A stretch of DNA of 64,000 bases from positions 357,114-421,113 of the forward strand of contig NZ_FPJO01000004.1 in assembly GCF_900119365.1 (NCBI RefSeq), written 5' to 3'. The notes beneath the pieces were generated by a model. The model saw only the letters and a program-made list of their open reading frames with translations, was not told the DNA's origin and made no database searches. Shown here piece by piece: positions 16,390 to 24,857 of the stretch; within the stretch, counting starts at the first letter, position 1; every line of letters begins with the position of its first letter. The DNA is from Streptomyces atratus (GTDB lineage Bacteria; Actinomycetota; Actinomycetes; Streptomycetales; Streptomycetaceae). The position numbers and the translations under genes were made by a program.

Positions 16390-17013
16390 TCAGGCAAGAT
16401 CCATGCGGACGTCCACAACGCCTTCGACCGCGCGAACGGCCCGGGCCAGAAGCGGCACCAGAGAACGGTCCCGGAGAGGCCCTTGAACGGTGACGACACC
16501 GTCCAGCACAGTGATTTCCACCCGCTCCGGGGGAGACAGTCCGGCGACGACAGCGGACCGGATCTCCTCGCCGATCTCCTCGTCCGGGCGCAGGAACACC
16601 TTCAAGAGGTCGCTGCGGCTCACGACGCCCTCCAGCATGCCGAGATCGTTCACGACGGGCAGTCGTTTCACGTGCTTGCGCGCCATGATCCGGGCGGCCT
16701 CGGCGAGCGTGGCGTCGGGGTGGACGGTGACCGCCGGGCTCGACATCAGATCCCCGGCCAGTACGGCGTCGGCTTTGGACGCCTCCTCCAGTTGGCCGGG
16801 CAGTTGCGGGTCGTCCTGCCGGAACTCCTCCTTCGGCAGCAGGTCCGCCTCGGAGACGACCCCGACGACGCGGCCCTCGCCTTCGAGGACCGGCACGGCG
16901 CTGACTTTCCACTGGTGCATCAGCTCGACGATCTCCTTGTACGAGGCTTCGCGGCCGATGGCCACGGCCGTGTGGGTCATGACGTCGCTGACGGTGTACG
17001 GGGATGCGGCCAT
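16390..17013 (-). CDS. CBS-BON domain protein (paralogue 6)
   Basis: 207 residues: [76 protein letters not shown] (DEEIGEEIRSAVVAGL, VEITVLDGVVTVQGPLRD). It is closest to paralogue 1 (5511): both have the LLPKEEF-containing loop. GAGGAG precedes ATG 17013. The cNMP-binding remnant lies 47 bp upstream on the same strand, so this gene probably uses that gene's old promoter. Confidence 0.9.
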   Translation of the reverse strand: MAASPYTVSDVMTHTAVAIGREASYKEIVELMHQWKVSAVPVLEGEGRVVGVVSEADLLPKEEFRQDDPQLPGQLEEASKADAVLAGDLMSSPAVTVHPDATLAEAARIMARKHVKRLPVVNDLGMLEGVVSRSDLLKVFLRPDEEIGEEIRSAVVAGLSPPERVEITVLDGVVTVQGPLRDRSLVPLLARAVRAVEGVVDVRMDLA

Positions 17014-17060
17014 GGGGTGCTCCTCGGGCGTGACTCCTGGGTGGCGGCACGACGGCGAAC

Positions 17061-17297
17061 TCAGACGAACCCGCCGCTGCCGTGCGGGGCGTAGAGATCG
17101 TGGAGGCGGATCCGGGTGGCCTGCAACCGGTGGGCGAGGACCTGCCCGCCCCAATGGCCGATGGCCGAACCGAGGGCGGGATCCGCGTCCATCATCATGC
17201 GTACGGTCTCCGCGTCGAACTCATGGGTACGGACAGGTGTCATCGCCTCCGCCCCGAGGTGCCAGATGTAGGGCTTGAACAGCCAGGCCCAGCCTCC
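17061..17297 (-). pseudogene. Cyclic-nucleotide-binding protein, 5'-truncated copy
   Basis: The frame from 17297 to the stop at 17061 reads GGWAWLFKPYIWHLGAEAMT, then VRTHEFDAETVRMMMDADP, LGSAIGHWGGQVLAHRLQAT and RIRLHDLYAPHGSGGFV. It aligns with the C-terminal half of the gene at 1-437 (GWSWHFPPFTWHLGAEAMSP). A stop codon precedes it and the N-terminal beta-roll strands are absent. It also indicates how the window-edge gene probably ends. Two DevR-like boxes remain upstream. Confidence 0.75.
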
Positions 17298-17345
17298 TCA
17301 GTGGTCCCCGGTGTCAGCATCGCCGGGCAGCCGGTTCACGGACAT

Positions 17346-17382
17346 GGGCCATCCGACCCCTGCCGCAGGTCCGTCCGGCCCC
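17346..17382. promoter_or_regulatory. DevR/OsdR-like boxes upstream of the truncated cNMP-binding gene
   Basis: GGGCCATCCGACCCC (17346-17360) and GGTCCGTCCGGCCCC (17368-17382), about 21 bp apart. The gene they served has lost its start, so today they could act on CBS-BON paralogue 6. Confidence 0.4.
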
Positions 17383-17599
17383 GGGCGGGCTCTGCGATCC
17401 CGGAGCACTTGGCGGCCCTGTCGGCCGGGTCGCTCCTTGTGCCGATCGCAAGACCGGACCAGGCCGCCTGGCCCTTCGACTAGAGCCTCCCGCGCATCAC
17501 GGGCCAACCGGACGCCGGGGCGGCAACGAGCACATCCGACCCTCGCCGTGCCGCTGCCGAAGGGCTCGTCGTGCATGCGGTCCAGCCGGACCACGAAGA

Positions 17600-17634
17600 G
17601 GGCCGAACGTTCCCCATCCGGGCCGAACCGGCCC
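17600..17634. promoter_or_regulatory. Tandem DevR/OsdR-like boxes of a usp gene
   Basis: GGGCCGAACGTTCCC (17600-17614) and GGGCCGAACCGGCCC (17620-17634) start exactly 20 bp apart and end 75 bp before the Usp start codon. Both are good inverted repeats and share the eight-base left arm GGGCCGAA. Confidence 0.6.
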
Positions 17635-17709
17635 TCACCGCCGACCCGCTCCGGTGCGACCGTGAAAACATGCGCTCTCCCTCCGGCAGGCGAACGGAAG
17701 GCGGTGGGG

Positions 17710-18588
17710 ATGATGAAGCTGCCCCTGGTCACGGGTGTGGACGGATCGGAGAGCAGCCTGAGGGCGGTCGACTGGGCCGCCGATGAGGCAGCCCTCCGCA
17801 GGCTGTCGCTGCGGCTGGTGTACGCGTCCAGGTGGGAGCAGTACGAGGGTGCCGCACTCGCACTCACCTTGGGCCGGCCTTCGGAACGGGCGCTCGCCGA
17901 CCGCATCGTCGAAACCACCGCTGAGCGGGTCCGCCGCCGTCATCCAGAGGTCGACGTCTCGGCCAAGGTGACACCCGAGGACGCGGTGATCGCCCTGCTG
18001 CACGAGGGGCGCAACGCCGAGGCGCTGATCACCGGAGAGCGAGGCCGTGGCGGGCTCACCGGACTTCTGCTCGGTTCGGTCAGCCTGGCCGTGGCCGCGC
18101 GGGCCCCGTGCCCCGTCATCGTCGTGCGCGGTGACAGGGCAGGAACCGAAGGCGGGCACGGGCGGATCCTCCTGGGCGTCGGGGAACGGGAGGGAGGATC
18201 GGCGGCGGTTCGGTTCGCCTTCCGTGAGGCCGGGGCGAGGGGCTGCGAACTGGATGCCGTACGTGCTTGGCGCTGTCCCCCGCACGATCGCGCAGACCAT
18301 CCGCGTACCGTCGACGAGCCGCACCTCTACTGCAAGGAACGTGCGGCGACCCTGATCGACGAAGCGGTGGCCGAGACCGTACGCGAACACCCGACGGTCA
18401 GGCTGCACTCGGCGGCGGTCGAGGGAACGGCCGCAAAGGTACTGGTCCGGCGCTCGGCCGCGGCGGACCTGATCGTCGTCGGAGCGCATCGCCGCCGGGG
18501 CCACCTCGGACTCCAACTCGGCCGGGTTGCCCATACCCTGCTCCATCACGCCGACTGTCCGGTGGCCGTCATACCTCTCGAGGCATGA
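17710..18588 (+). CDS. Tandem universal stress protein (UspA family)
   Basis: 292 residues from ATG 17710 (a second ATG follows at once; GGTGGGG precedes). Domain 1: VTGVDGSESSLRAVDWAADE with GERGRGGLTGLLLGSVSLAV. Domain 2: RILLGVGEREGGSAAVRFAF with GAHRRRGHLGLQLGRVAHTL. The nucleotide motif in domain 1 is intact (G-2x-G-9x-GS). It is a paralogue of the Usp at 3442. Unlike most island genes it is on the plus strand. The remnant at 3335-3418 derives from a similar gene. Confidence 0.9.
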   Translation: MMKLPLVTGVDGSESSLRAVDWAADEAALRRLSLRLVYASRWEQYEGAALALTLGRPSERALADRIVETTAERVRRRHPEVDVSAKVTPEDAVIALLHEGRNAEALITGERGRGGLTGLLLGSVSLAVAARAPCPVIVVRGDRAGTEGGHGRILLGVGEREGGSAAVRFAFREAGARGCELDAVRAWRCPPHDRADHPRTVDEPHLYCKERAATLIDEAVAETVREHPTVRLHSAAVEGTAAKVLVRRSAAADLIVVGAHRRRGHLGLQLGRVAHTLLHHADCPVAVIPLEA

Positions 18589-18639
18589 TCGTGTGCCCCC
18601 CTTGCCTCACTTCCCGAGTCGCGACGCGTGGCCGGGGCA

Positions 18640-18833
18640 CGGACGACTCCCACCCGTACGTCCACCTCGACCGCGACCTCTGTATCGCCTGCGGCCGGTG
18701 TGTCCGGATGTGTGCACGCCATAGGGAGGGGTTCCATCCGCATGGTGGAGTCCGACGATCTCGCCTGCGCGCCTGCTGGCGGCGGTGGCCGGGCTTTCGA
18801 CGACAAGGTGATCGCCGAGGTGAGCTCGCATGA
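18640..18833 (+). pseudogene. 4Fe-4S ferredoxin-domain protein remnant, frameshifted
   Basis: One frame reads SHPYVHLDRDLCIACGRCVR followed by MC, a cysteine pattern of 2[4Fe-4S] domains in formate dehydrogenase or NuoG-like subunits (CxxCxxC-x3-C). It then shifts to another frame carrying VESDDLACAP and RAFDDKVIAEVSS, ending near 18833. The second cysteine cluster and the rest of the protein are missing. The parent was probably an anaerobic redox enzyme subunit; which one cannot be told. Confidence 0.5.
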
Positions 18834-18909
18834 TCGTCACCGTTCCTTATCGTGTCGCTGTACTCAAACTGCCACGCACGGTGTGCCGCCGCACGAGGAG
18901 GAAAGCACA

Positions 18910-19023
18910 ATGCTGTGGGGCCGAGTGGGCCGTTCTCGGGGCCCACCGGCCCCAAAGGCGAGCCCGGTCGGCTCAACCGTGGGCGTCTGGTTCCTGATCC
19001 GCTCGACACATGACCACTCCTGA
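18910..19023 (+). other. 37-codon ORF with strong ribosome binding site overlapping DevR-like boxes
   Basis: GAGGAGGAAA followed 5 nt later by ATG opens a 37-codon frame (MLWGRVGRSRGPPAP onward) with no recognisable domain. The codons overlap both operator-like boxes at 18918-18953. It is either the 5' stub of a deleted gene or a short leader ORF ahead of CBS-BON paralogue 7. Confidence 0.25.
18918..18953. promoter_or_regulatory. Tandem DevR/OsdR-like boxes of CBS-BON paralogue 7
   Basis: GGGCCGAGTGGGCC (18918-18931) and GGGCCCACCGGCCCC (18939-18953) start 21 bp apart and end 97 bp before ATG 19050. Confidence 0.5.
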
Positions 19024-19049
19024 CCGGCATTCCCCGAAAGGCAAGTCAC

Positions 19050-19718
19050 ATGCATCACCGAACCGTTGCAGAGCTCATGACCCGAGACGTCGTGCGGGCA
19101 CGGCGTGACCTGCCGTTCAAGGAGATCGTCAAACTGCTGGCGGAGAACGATGTCACGGCAGTGCCCGTGGTGGACGAATTGGACCGGCCCATGGGTGTCG
19201 TGTCCGAGGCCGACCTGCTGCGCAAGTCCGCCGACCTGACCGACCCGTCCGGCCGGACACCGATTCCACATCTGGAGGCCTGGGAGCGGGCCAAGGCCGA
19301 GGGGGCCAGGGCCGAGGAGCTGATGTCGGCTCCCGCAGTGTGCGCGCGTCCGGAGTGGACCGTGGTCGAGGCAGCCCGCCTCATGGAAGTGCAGGACGTG
19401 AAACGTCTGCCCGTTGTGGACGAGACGGACAAGCTACTGGGCATCGTCAGCCGCAGAGACCTGCTACGGGTCTTCCTGCGCCACGATGATGCCATCCGTG
19501 AGGAAATCAACCGGGATGTGTTGCAGCAGACGATGGGCCTCGCTCCCTCGGCGGTGACGGCCGAGGTCCGGCAGGGGGAGGTGGCCCTCAGCGGATCCGT
19601 CGAGTTCAAGAGCCTGATCCCTGTCGTCGAACGGTTGTGCAGGAGCGTCGACGGTGTGGTGTCCGTCGCCGAGCACCTGGCCTACCGGACCGACGACGTA
19701 CCGAGTTCACCCACCTAG
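19050..19718 (+). CDS. CBS-BON domain protein (paralogue 7)
   Basis: 222 residues: [80 protein letters not shown] (DDAIREEINRDVLQQ, AVTAEVRQGEVALSGSVEFK). The nearest relative here is paralogue 4 (same MHRTVAE start and linker length). GAAAGG is 9 nt before ATG 19050. It is the only plus-strand CBS-BON gene. Its stop overlaps the end of a convergent IS4 transposase remnant. Confidence 0.9.
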   Translation: MHHRTVAELMTRDVVRARRDLPFKEIVKLLAENDVTAVPVVDELDRPMGVVSEADLLRKSADLTDPSGRTPIPHLEAWERAKAEGARAEELMSAPAVCARPEWTVVEAARLMEVQDVKRLPVVDETDKLLGIVSRRDLLRVFLRHDDAIREEINRDVLQQTMGLAPSAVTAEVRQGEVALSGSVEFKSLIPVVERLCRSVDGVVSVAEHLAYRTDDVPSSPT

Positions 19719-20157
19719 CACGTGAGTCACCGTGCCGCTGTTGTCCGCCGCCTGGTCTGTGACGTGGCGGCGAGCGATGCGAAGGGTGCGGGTGAAGGAC
19801 AGTCTGTCGGGGTCGAGGCCGGCTTGGTGTGCGGTGTGGTGCATGACGTCCCGGAGTGCGTGGTGGACAAGAAGGAAGCCGTAGATTTCCTGCTCGACGC
19901 CATCGGGGTACTGGGAGCGGAGGACGAGGCGGTGTCCGCCCTGATGGGTCTTGATCTCGTCCAGGGTGTTCTCGATCTCCCAGCGTTGATGGTAGAGGCC
20001 CGCCAGGTCGGCCGCAGGGGCCTCCTGCGGGTTGCAGATGGTCGTGATCAGCCGGTAGACCGTGTCGTCGTCCTCACGGCCGAGGGTGTACTCGATGACG
20101 CGGACCCGGACCGGTTCCCGGCGCTTGCGGTCGCGAGGATCTTGACTGCCTGGCGGT
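19715..20157 (-). mobile_element. IS4-family transposase C-terminal remnant
   Basis: Reading leftward from about 20145, the frame gives DPRDRKRREPVRVRVIEYTL, YRLITTICNPQEAP, LAGLYHQRWEIENTLDEIKT, QEIYGFLLVHHALRDVMHHT and a stop at 19715. The YHQRWEIE block is the Y-R-E region around the third catalytic residue of IS4-type DDE transposases. The first two-thirds of the protein are absent, replaced by the nitroreductase gene whose stop is at 20157. Confidence 0.75.
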
Positions 20158-20822
20158 CACACTCCGATGAAGCTCACTGTTTCTGTCATGTCCGCCCGCC
20201 CAGTACGCAGATGTGGCACGCCCTCCCTCTCGAATCCGACTGCGACACCGCAGAACAGTGCGAGCCCGTCATCGGCTCCGACTGTCTGGGTGACACTCTT
20301 GCGATACATCGTCCACATCACCTGGGGGCAGCTGTGCAGCCCTTCCGCCCGTAGCAACAGCATGACCGTCTGCAAGTACATCCCCGCGTCTCCCCACTGT
20401 CCGGGCCCCATCGCGCGGTCGAGGTAGCAGAACAGTACGACTGGTGCCCCGAACGCCTCCGCGTTCAAGGTGGCGATCTTCTTGGGCCTCTCGGGGTCGT
20501 CGCGCTCGATTCCCAGCGCTGCGTAACGCTGGGTCGCCGCGGCGGAGAAACGGTCCAGATACGGCGAGGTCAGGTCGGCCGGGTACATCGGGTACTCCCG
20601 CTCATCACCCGGGTCTCCGGCCAGTGCCCTGGCTGTCGCGCGCCTTTTCAGTTCGGCCAAGGGATCGCCGGTTACGACGTACACATGCCACGGCTGGAGG
20701 TTCCCACTTGACGGAGCTCGCGTAGCTGCAGACAGCACTCGTTCGAGTATCTCCATGGGTACCGGCTCATCGCTGAACGCCCGCACGGCCCGGCGGCTGT
20801 CCACGGCTTCGTACACATCCAC
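20157..20822 (-). CDS. Nitroreductase family protein
   Basis: 221 residues of the FMN-dependent nitroreductase fold. The N-terminal phosphate-binding motif SRRAVRAFSDEPVP and RAPSSGNLQPWHVYVVTG are present, with the cofactor region GDAGMYLQTVMLLLRAEGLH and the terminal TETVSFIGV. Proteins of this class reduce nitro or quinone compounds with NAD(P)H; the substrate is unknown. It is not part of the Acg family at 4378. The 3' end abuts an IS4 remnant but the protein looks complete. Confidence 0.85.
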   Translation of the reverse strand: MDVYEAVDSRRAVRAFSDEPVPMEILERVLSAATRAPSSGNLQPWHVYVVTGDPLAELKRRATARALAGDPGDEREYPMYPADLTSPYLDRFSAAATQRYAALGIERDDPERPKKIATLNAEAFGAPVVLFCYLDRAMGPGQWGDAGMYLQTVMLLLRAEGLHSCPQVMWTMYRKSVTQTVGADDGLALFCGVAVGFEREGVPHLRTGRADMTETVSFIGV

Positions 20823-20941
20823 GTTCTCTCGCCCTCTCGCTCAACAACAAACCCCCTCAACCGTATTCAGTGGCCGGCGCCGACCATCACCCGGCACTGT
20901 GCAGTCTCCTGACGGGCAGTTGAGTCGTTTACAGGACTGCG

Positions 20942-21196
20942 GGTCGTGGAGGTGATCTGGCTGATGCCCAGTGGGAGCGGCTTCAGACGCTCCTGCCCGT
21001 GAGCAATGGGCGTTGTGGGTGGTGGCGGGACCATCGACAGGTGATCAACGGTGTGCTGTGCCGGATCTGGACGGGTGTGCAGTGGCGCGATCTGCCGGAG
21101 CGCTACGGCCCGTGGAAAACGGTGCACGAGCGGCATCGCCGCTGGTCGGCGGACGGCACTTGGGAGCCGCTGCTGCAGCCTAAGCTGAGTTCCTGA
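20942..21196 (+). mobile_element. IS5-type transposase N-terminal remnant
   Basis: The frame reads GRGGDLADAQWERLQTLLPV, then WWRDHRQVINGVLCRIWTGV, QWRDLPERYGPWKTVHERHR and RWSADGTWEPLLQ, after which homology stops and a TGA follows. This is the N-terminal DUF4096 domain of IS5-group transposases. The catalytic DDE domain is missing and there is no proper start codon. Confidence 0.75.
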
Positions 21197-21329
21197 ACGA
21201 GAACCAGTGACCAGGCAGGGGTGTTCGGCCCAGAGCTGAGGTGCGGCAGGCAGCGAGGCCGTGGTCAGTGCGGGTGTCCTTCTCTCTTACGATCGGACGG
21301 AAGTTGCCAGTGGAGGCGAGGGCAGGTGA

Positions 21330-21791
21330 GTGGGATTGGGGCAAGTCCTTGACTGGTTCTGGGAGGTCTTGGATGTGACAAGACCACGCCTGTCTGCCCT
21401 GGAGGCATGGCTGGAGGCACAGCCAAGACAGATTCTTGAGGGGTTCGCGCTGGCATACCTGGATGCGGCGGACTCACTGATCGACTTCTCGCAAGGCGTA
21501 CACGTCGACGGAGCGGTCTGGTCCGAGGACAGCACCGAGGATCTGTGCATGTGGGTGGTCGGCCAGGGCCACAGGTTCTGGTGCTCGGTGGTCACGGGTG
21601 AGTGGGAACTGGCAGAGGCTGCGCAGGCATATCTGGGACGCCCATCGCCGCTCAGCGGCGAAGTGACTCAGTGGGATCAAGAGGTCTCGGCCCCGGAACA
21701 CCGGGGTTATCAGTCCCCGGCCGCTATCGTCTACGGCGTCTATCGAACGCGTTTTGCAGAGGACCTGCACGAACGGCTTTCGGATGGATGA
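21330..21791 (+). CDS. DUF4240-like protein
   Basis: About 150 residues. It begins near LDWFWEVLDVTR, continues LEAQPRQILEGFALAYLDAA, STEDLCMWVVGQGHRFWCSV and PAAIVYGVYRTRFAEDLHER. The pattern (W..L-x-x-R, helical first half, F-x-x-W-L-I-x-x-G core) resembles DUF4240 proteins of unknown function. The start is uncertain: GTG 21330 and TTG 21336 both follow GGCAGGTGAG. It is flanked by IS remnants. A cytosolic, non-enzymatic role is only a guess. Confidence 0.55.
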   Translation: MGLGQVLDWFWEVLDVTRPRLSALEAWLEAQPRQILEGFALAYLDAADSLIDFSQGVHVDGAVWSEDSTEDLCMWVVGQGHRFWCSVVTGEWELAEAAQAYLGRPSPLSGEVTQWDQEVSAPEHRGYQSPAAIVYGVYRTRFAEDLHERLSDG

Positions 21792-21851
21792 CCTGCTGTC
21801 CCGTTAACCGTGATGGTACGGGTGAGCGTCGTGGTGGCAGACTGGTCTGAC

Positions 21852-21913
21852 AACGGGACCTCTCGGGGCAGGAAGACTTTGGTCGGTCTCCCGCTTCTGC
21901 AGGAGGTCCCGTT
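21852..21913. repeat. 11-bp perfect inverted repeat with 40-nt spacer
   Basis: AACGGGACCTC at 21852-21862 pairs exactly with GAGGTCCCGTT at 21903-21913. It lies in a 277-bp interval (21792-22068) with no recognised gene. It could be an IS end or a transcript stem-loop. Confidence 0.4.
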
Positions 21914-22068
21914 CTCGCATCCCCAAGGTCCCCAGCTGTCAGGGTTTCCCCCGCGCTCCTGACTTCGTGGCCTTGGCCCGTCACGCTCACGACTTGACAA
22001 AGCCATTAGGAATCCACGGCACCATCACGACCGCAGCGATCCGGCTCTGGCCCCGGCCCTGAGCGAAC

Positions 22069-22284
22069 TCACCCCGTCTGAACTGACGTCCGGGAGAAGA
22101 GCAACATCGCGACAGACAGAACAACGGGACAGAGACCCGCGCTCCATGGCTGCGGCACGATCTTCAGAGCGCCAACCGTCAGAGCGGCGAGCAGGAACCA
22201 GCTCATGAAGAGCCCCGGACGTTTGATCAGCGTCTTGGCCACGGCGGCCGAACGGCTCCGGAAACTTTCCCCCATCGACCCCAT
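22069..22284 (-). CDS. Small predicted membrane protein
   Basis: 71 residues from ATG 22284 (a GGGAAGGG sequence lies upstream). The C-terminal two-thirds form two hydrophobic helices, FMSWFLLAALTVGALKIV and LCPVVLSVAMLLFS, after a basic N-terminus (RSRSAAVAKTLIKRP). It is not recognised. The longer open frame extending to 22671 looks non-coding. Confidence 0.35.
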   Translation of the reverse strand: MGSMGESFRSRSAAVAKTLIKRPGLFMSWFLLAALTVGALKIVPQPWSAGLCPVVLSVAMLLFSRTSVQTG

Positions 22285-22541
22285 GGCCAGACCTTGGCCC
22301 TTCCCAGCAGGAGGACTACGGCGACGATTCGTGATCCGCCGGACAGGGCCTGGCGAGCTCCCGTCCGCCACCCGCGAACCGGACATGAACGAACGCCTGC
22401 GGCAGCTCGGAGAAGCGGCGACGTACGAGCATCGTCCGACCGGCAAGGACCTCCCGACCGAGCCGGTCCGTGCAGGATCTCCTTTGCCGCCACCGGTGTC
22501 CCGGTCGGGAAGCGCACGCCCCGGCAAAGGAGCAGACCGCG

Positions 22542-22706
22542 ATGGTGTGCGACGCCTTGGTCTACCGAACGGAGGCCGATCCGAGGGCAGTGGAACGGGA
22601 CTTGTGGCATGACGTACGGCGACGCGCTGACGGCTCGCACACCAGCCGCCCACATTTTGCGCGACCGTCACCTCAGGCCACTTTCCTCAAGCCCGGGTCT
22701 TCTTGA
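22542..22706 (+). CDS. Uncertain 54-residue ORF upstream of phospholipase C
   Basis: AAAGGAG lies 9 nt before ATG 22542. The product begins MVCDALVYRTEADPRAVERD and has no recognised domain. It is the only candidate in 22285-22768, which otherwise appears intergenic. Confidence 0.2.
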   Translation: MVCDALVYRTEADPRAVERDLWHDVRRRADGSHTSRPHFARPSPQATFLKPGSS

Positions 22707-22768
22707 ATACTCCGTCTGCCCCTCTTCGTGGACGGACATCACCGAAGCAACAGGAGGACCCCACAGCC

Positions 22769-24820
22769 ATGACCGAAATCAATAGGCGCCGCTTCCTTCA
22801 AATCGCCGGAGCCACGACGGGGTTCGCCGCCCTGTCCGGCTCCATCGACCGCGCCGCAGCCATCCCCGCGGCGCGCCGCAGCGGAACCGTCCAGGACATC
22901 GAACACATCGTCGTCCTCATGCAGGAGAACCGTTCCTTCGATCATTACTTCGGGTCGATGAAGGGCGTCCGGGGCTTCGGAGACCCCCGCCCGGTGACAC
23001 TGCCCAGCGGCAAACCGGTATGGCATCAGGCAAGCGGCGGCAAGGAAACCCTGCCCTACCACCCGGACGCCGACAACCTGGGCATGCAGTTCATCGCGGG
23101 CCTCGACCACGACTGGGCCGGCGGCCACAACGCGTTCAACAACGGCAAGTACGACAAATGGATCCCCGCCAAGGGCGCCGGCACCATGGCGTACCTGACA
23201 CGGGACGACATCCCGTTCCACTACGCCCTCGCCGACAAATTCACCATCTGCGACGACTACCACTGCTCGTTCATCGGTGCGACCGACCCGAACCGCTACT
23301 ACATGCTCTCCGGACACGTCGGCAACGACGGCACCGGCGGCGGCCCGGTCCTCGGCAATCAGGAAGCAGGATACGGCTGGACGACGTATGCCGAACGCCT
23401 TGAGAAGGCAGGCATCTCCTGGAAGGTGTACCAGGACATCGGCGACGGCCTCGACGCGGCCGGCGGCTGGGGCTGGATCAACGACGCATACCGCGGCAAC
23501 TACGGCGACAACTCCCTGCTGTACTTCAACAACTACCGCAACGCCAAGCCCGGCGACCCCCTGTACGAAAAGGCCCGCACCGGCACGAACGCCAAGGCAG
23601 GAGACGGATACTTCGACATCCTCAAGGCCGACGTCAAGGCCGCCAGGCTGCCGCAGATCTCCTGGATCGCCGCCCCCGAAGCTTTCTCCGAACACCCCAA
23701 CTGGCCTGCAAACTACGGCGCTTGGTACATCTCGCACGTCCTTGACGCGCTCACCTCGAACCCCGATGTATGGAGCAGGACCGCCCTGTTCATCACATAC
23801 GACGAGAACGACGGCTACTTCGACCACGTCGTGCCGCCCTACCCCCCGGCCTCCGCCAGCCAAGGTCTCTCCACCGTCGACACCACACTCGACCACTACA
23901 AGGGCAGTATCGGATACGCCGCAGGCCCCTACGGCCTCGGACAGCGCGTCCCGATGATCGTTGTCTCGCCATGGTCCACCGGCGGATACGTCTGCTCCGA
24001 GACCTTCGATCACACCTCGATCCTGCGCTTCATGGAGAACCGGTTCGGAGTGAAGGAGACCAACATCTCACCATGGCGGCGCGCCATCTGCGGTGATCTC
24101 ACATCCGCCTTCGACTTCTCCCTCGAGATCACGGACCCGGCTGACCTGCCGGACACCGCGGGCTACGCCCCGCCGGACCGCGACCGCCACAACAGCTACG
24201 TACCGAGGCCACCCGCCCAGGGCGCCCTGCCCCGGCAAGAGGCCGGGGCGCGGCCGAGCCGCCCGCTCTCCTACGCTCCCTACGTCGACGGGGCCGCAGA
24301 CCTCACGACCGGCAAGTACAAGCTGACGTTCAGTGCAGGGGACCAGGCGGGCGCCGCCTTCCAGGTGCGCTCGCAGAAGCGCACCGACGGCCCGTGGACG
24401 TACACGGCGGCAGCCGGAAAGTCCGTTTCCGACAGCTGGAACTCCGTGTACTCCGGCGGTAGTTACGACCTCACGGCCCACGGCCCGAACGGCTTCCTGC
24501 GCACCTTCAAGGGCAACAACAAAGCCGCCGAGCCGGAGGTGACGGCACGCCACGACGCCGGCAGCCTGAAGCTCACCCTGAACAACCCGTCGACCGCCGA
24601 CGCACACCTCACCGTGACCAACGCGTACGGTGGCGAGCGCCAAACCTACACGGTCCGCGCCGGCGCCACCGTCGAGCAGAGCATCGACCTGCGCGCCACC
24701 AAACGCTGGTACGACCTGACGGTCGTCGTCGAGGGCAACGCCGGATACCTGCGGCGTCTGGCCGGGCACGTCGAGAACGGTCAAGCCGGCGTGAGTGACC
24801 CGGGCATCGCAACCGTGTGA
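22769..24820 (+). CDS. Tat-exported non-hemolytic phospholipase C
   Basis: 683 residues. The twin-arginine signal NRRRFLQIAGATTGFAAL is at residues 5-22. The phosphoesterase domain begins IEHIVVLMQENRSFDHYFG with further family motifs FIGATDPNRYYMLSGHVGN, AAPEAFSEHPNWPANYGAW and FITYDENDGYFDHVVPPYPP. Two C-terminal immunoglobulin-like repeats (DUF756 type) start at YAPYVDGAADLTTGKYKLTF and PEVTARHDAGSLKLTL. Length matches bacterial phosphatidylcholine-type phospholipases C, which cleave phospholipids outside the cell and often serve phosphate scavenging. CAGGAGG is 10 nt before ATG 22769. No clear PHO box was seen. Confidence 0.92.
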   Translation: MTEINRRRFLQIAGATTGFAALSGSIDRAAAIPAARRSGTVQDIEHIVVLMQENRSFDHYFGSMKGVRGFGDPRPVTLPSGKPVWHQASGGKETLPYHPDADNLGMQFIAGLDHDWAGGHNAFNNGKYDKWIPAKGAGTMAYLTRDDIPFHYALADKFTICDDYHCSFIGATDPNRYYMLSGHVGNDGTGGGPVLGNQEAGYGWTTYAERLEKAGISWKVYQDIGDGLDAAGGWGWINDAYRGNYGDNSLLYFNNYRNAKPGDPLYEKARTGTNAKAGDGYFDILKADVKAARLPQISWIAAPEAFSEHPNWPANYGAWYISHVLDALTSNPDVWSRTALFITYDENDGYFDHVVPPYPPASASQGLSTVDTTLDHYKGSIGYAAGPYGLGQRVPMIVVSPWSTGGYVCSETFDHTSILRFMENRFGVKETNISPWRRAICGDLTSAFDFSLEITDPADLPDTAGYAPPDRDRHNSYVPRPPAQGALPRQEAGARPSRPLSYAPYVDGAADLTTGKYKLTFSAGDQAGAAFQVRSQKRTDGPWTYTAAAGKSVSDSWNSVYSGGSYDLTAHGPNGFLRTFKGNNKAAEPEVTARHDAGSLKLTLNNPSTADAHLTVTNAYGGERQTYTVRAGATVEQSIDLRATKRWYDLTVVVEGNAGYLRRLAGHVENGQAGVSDPGIATV

Positions 24821-24857
24821 GACCCGCACCCCACCACCCGGCGGGCGAAGGGTCACA

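Noticed and set aside
15311..17050. A 579-codon frame spanning two CBS-BON genes
   Set aside because: Only the part after ATG 15985 is coding in this frame. The N-terminal part is out of frame with paralogue 6.
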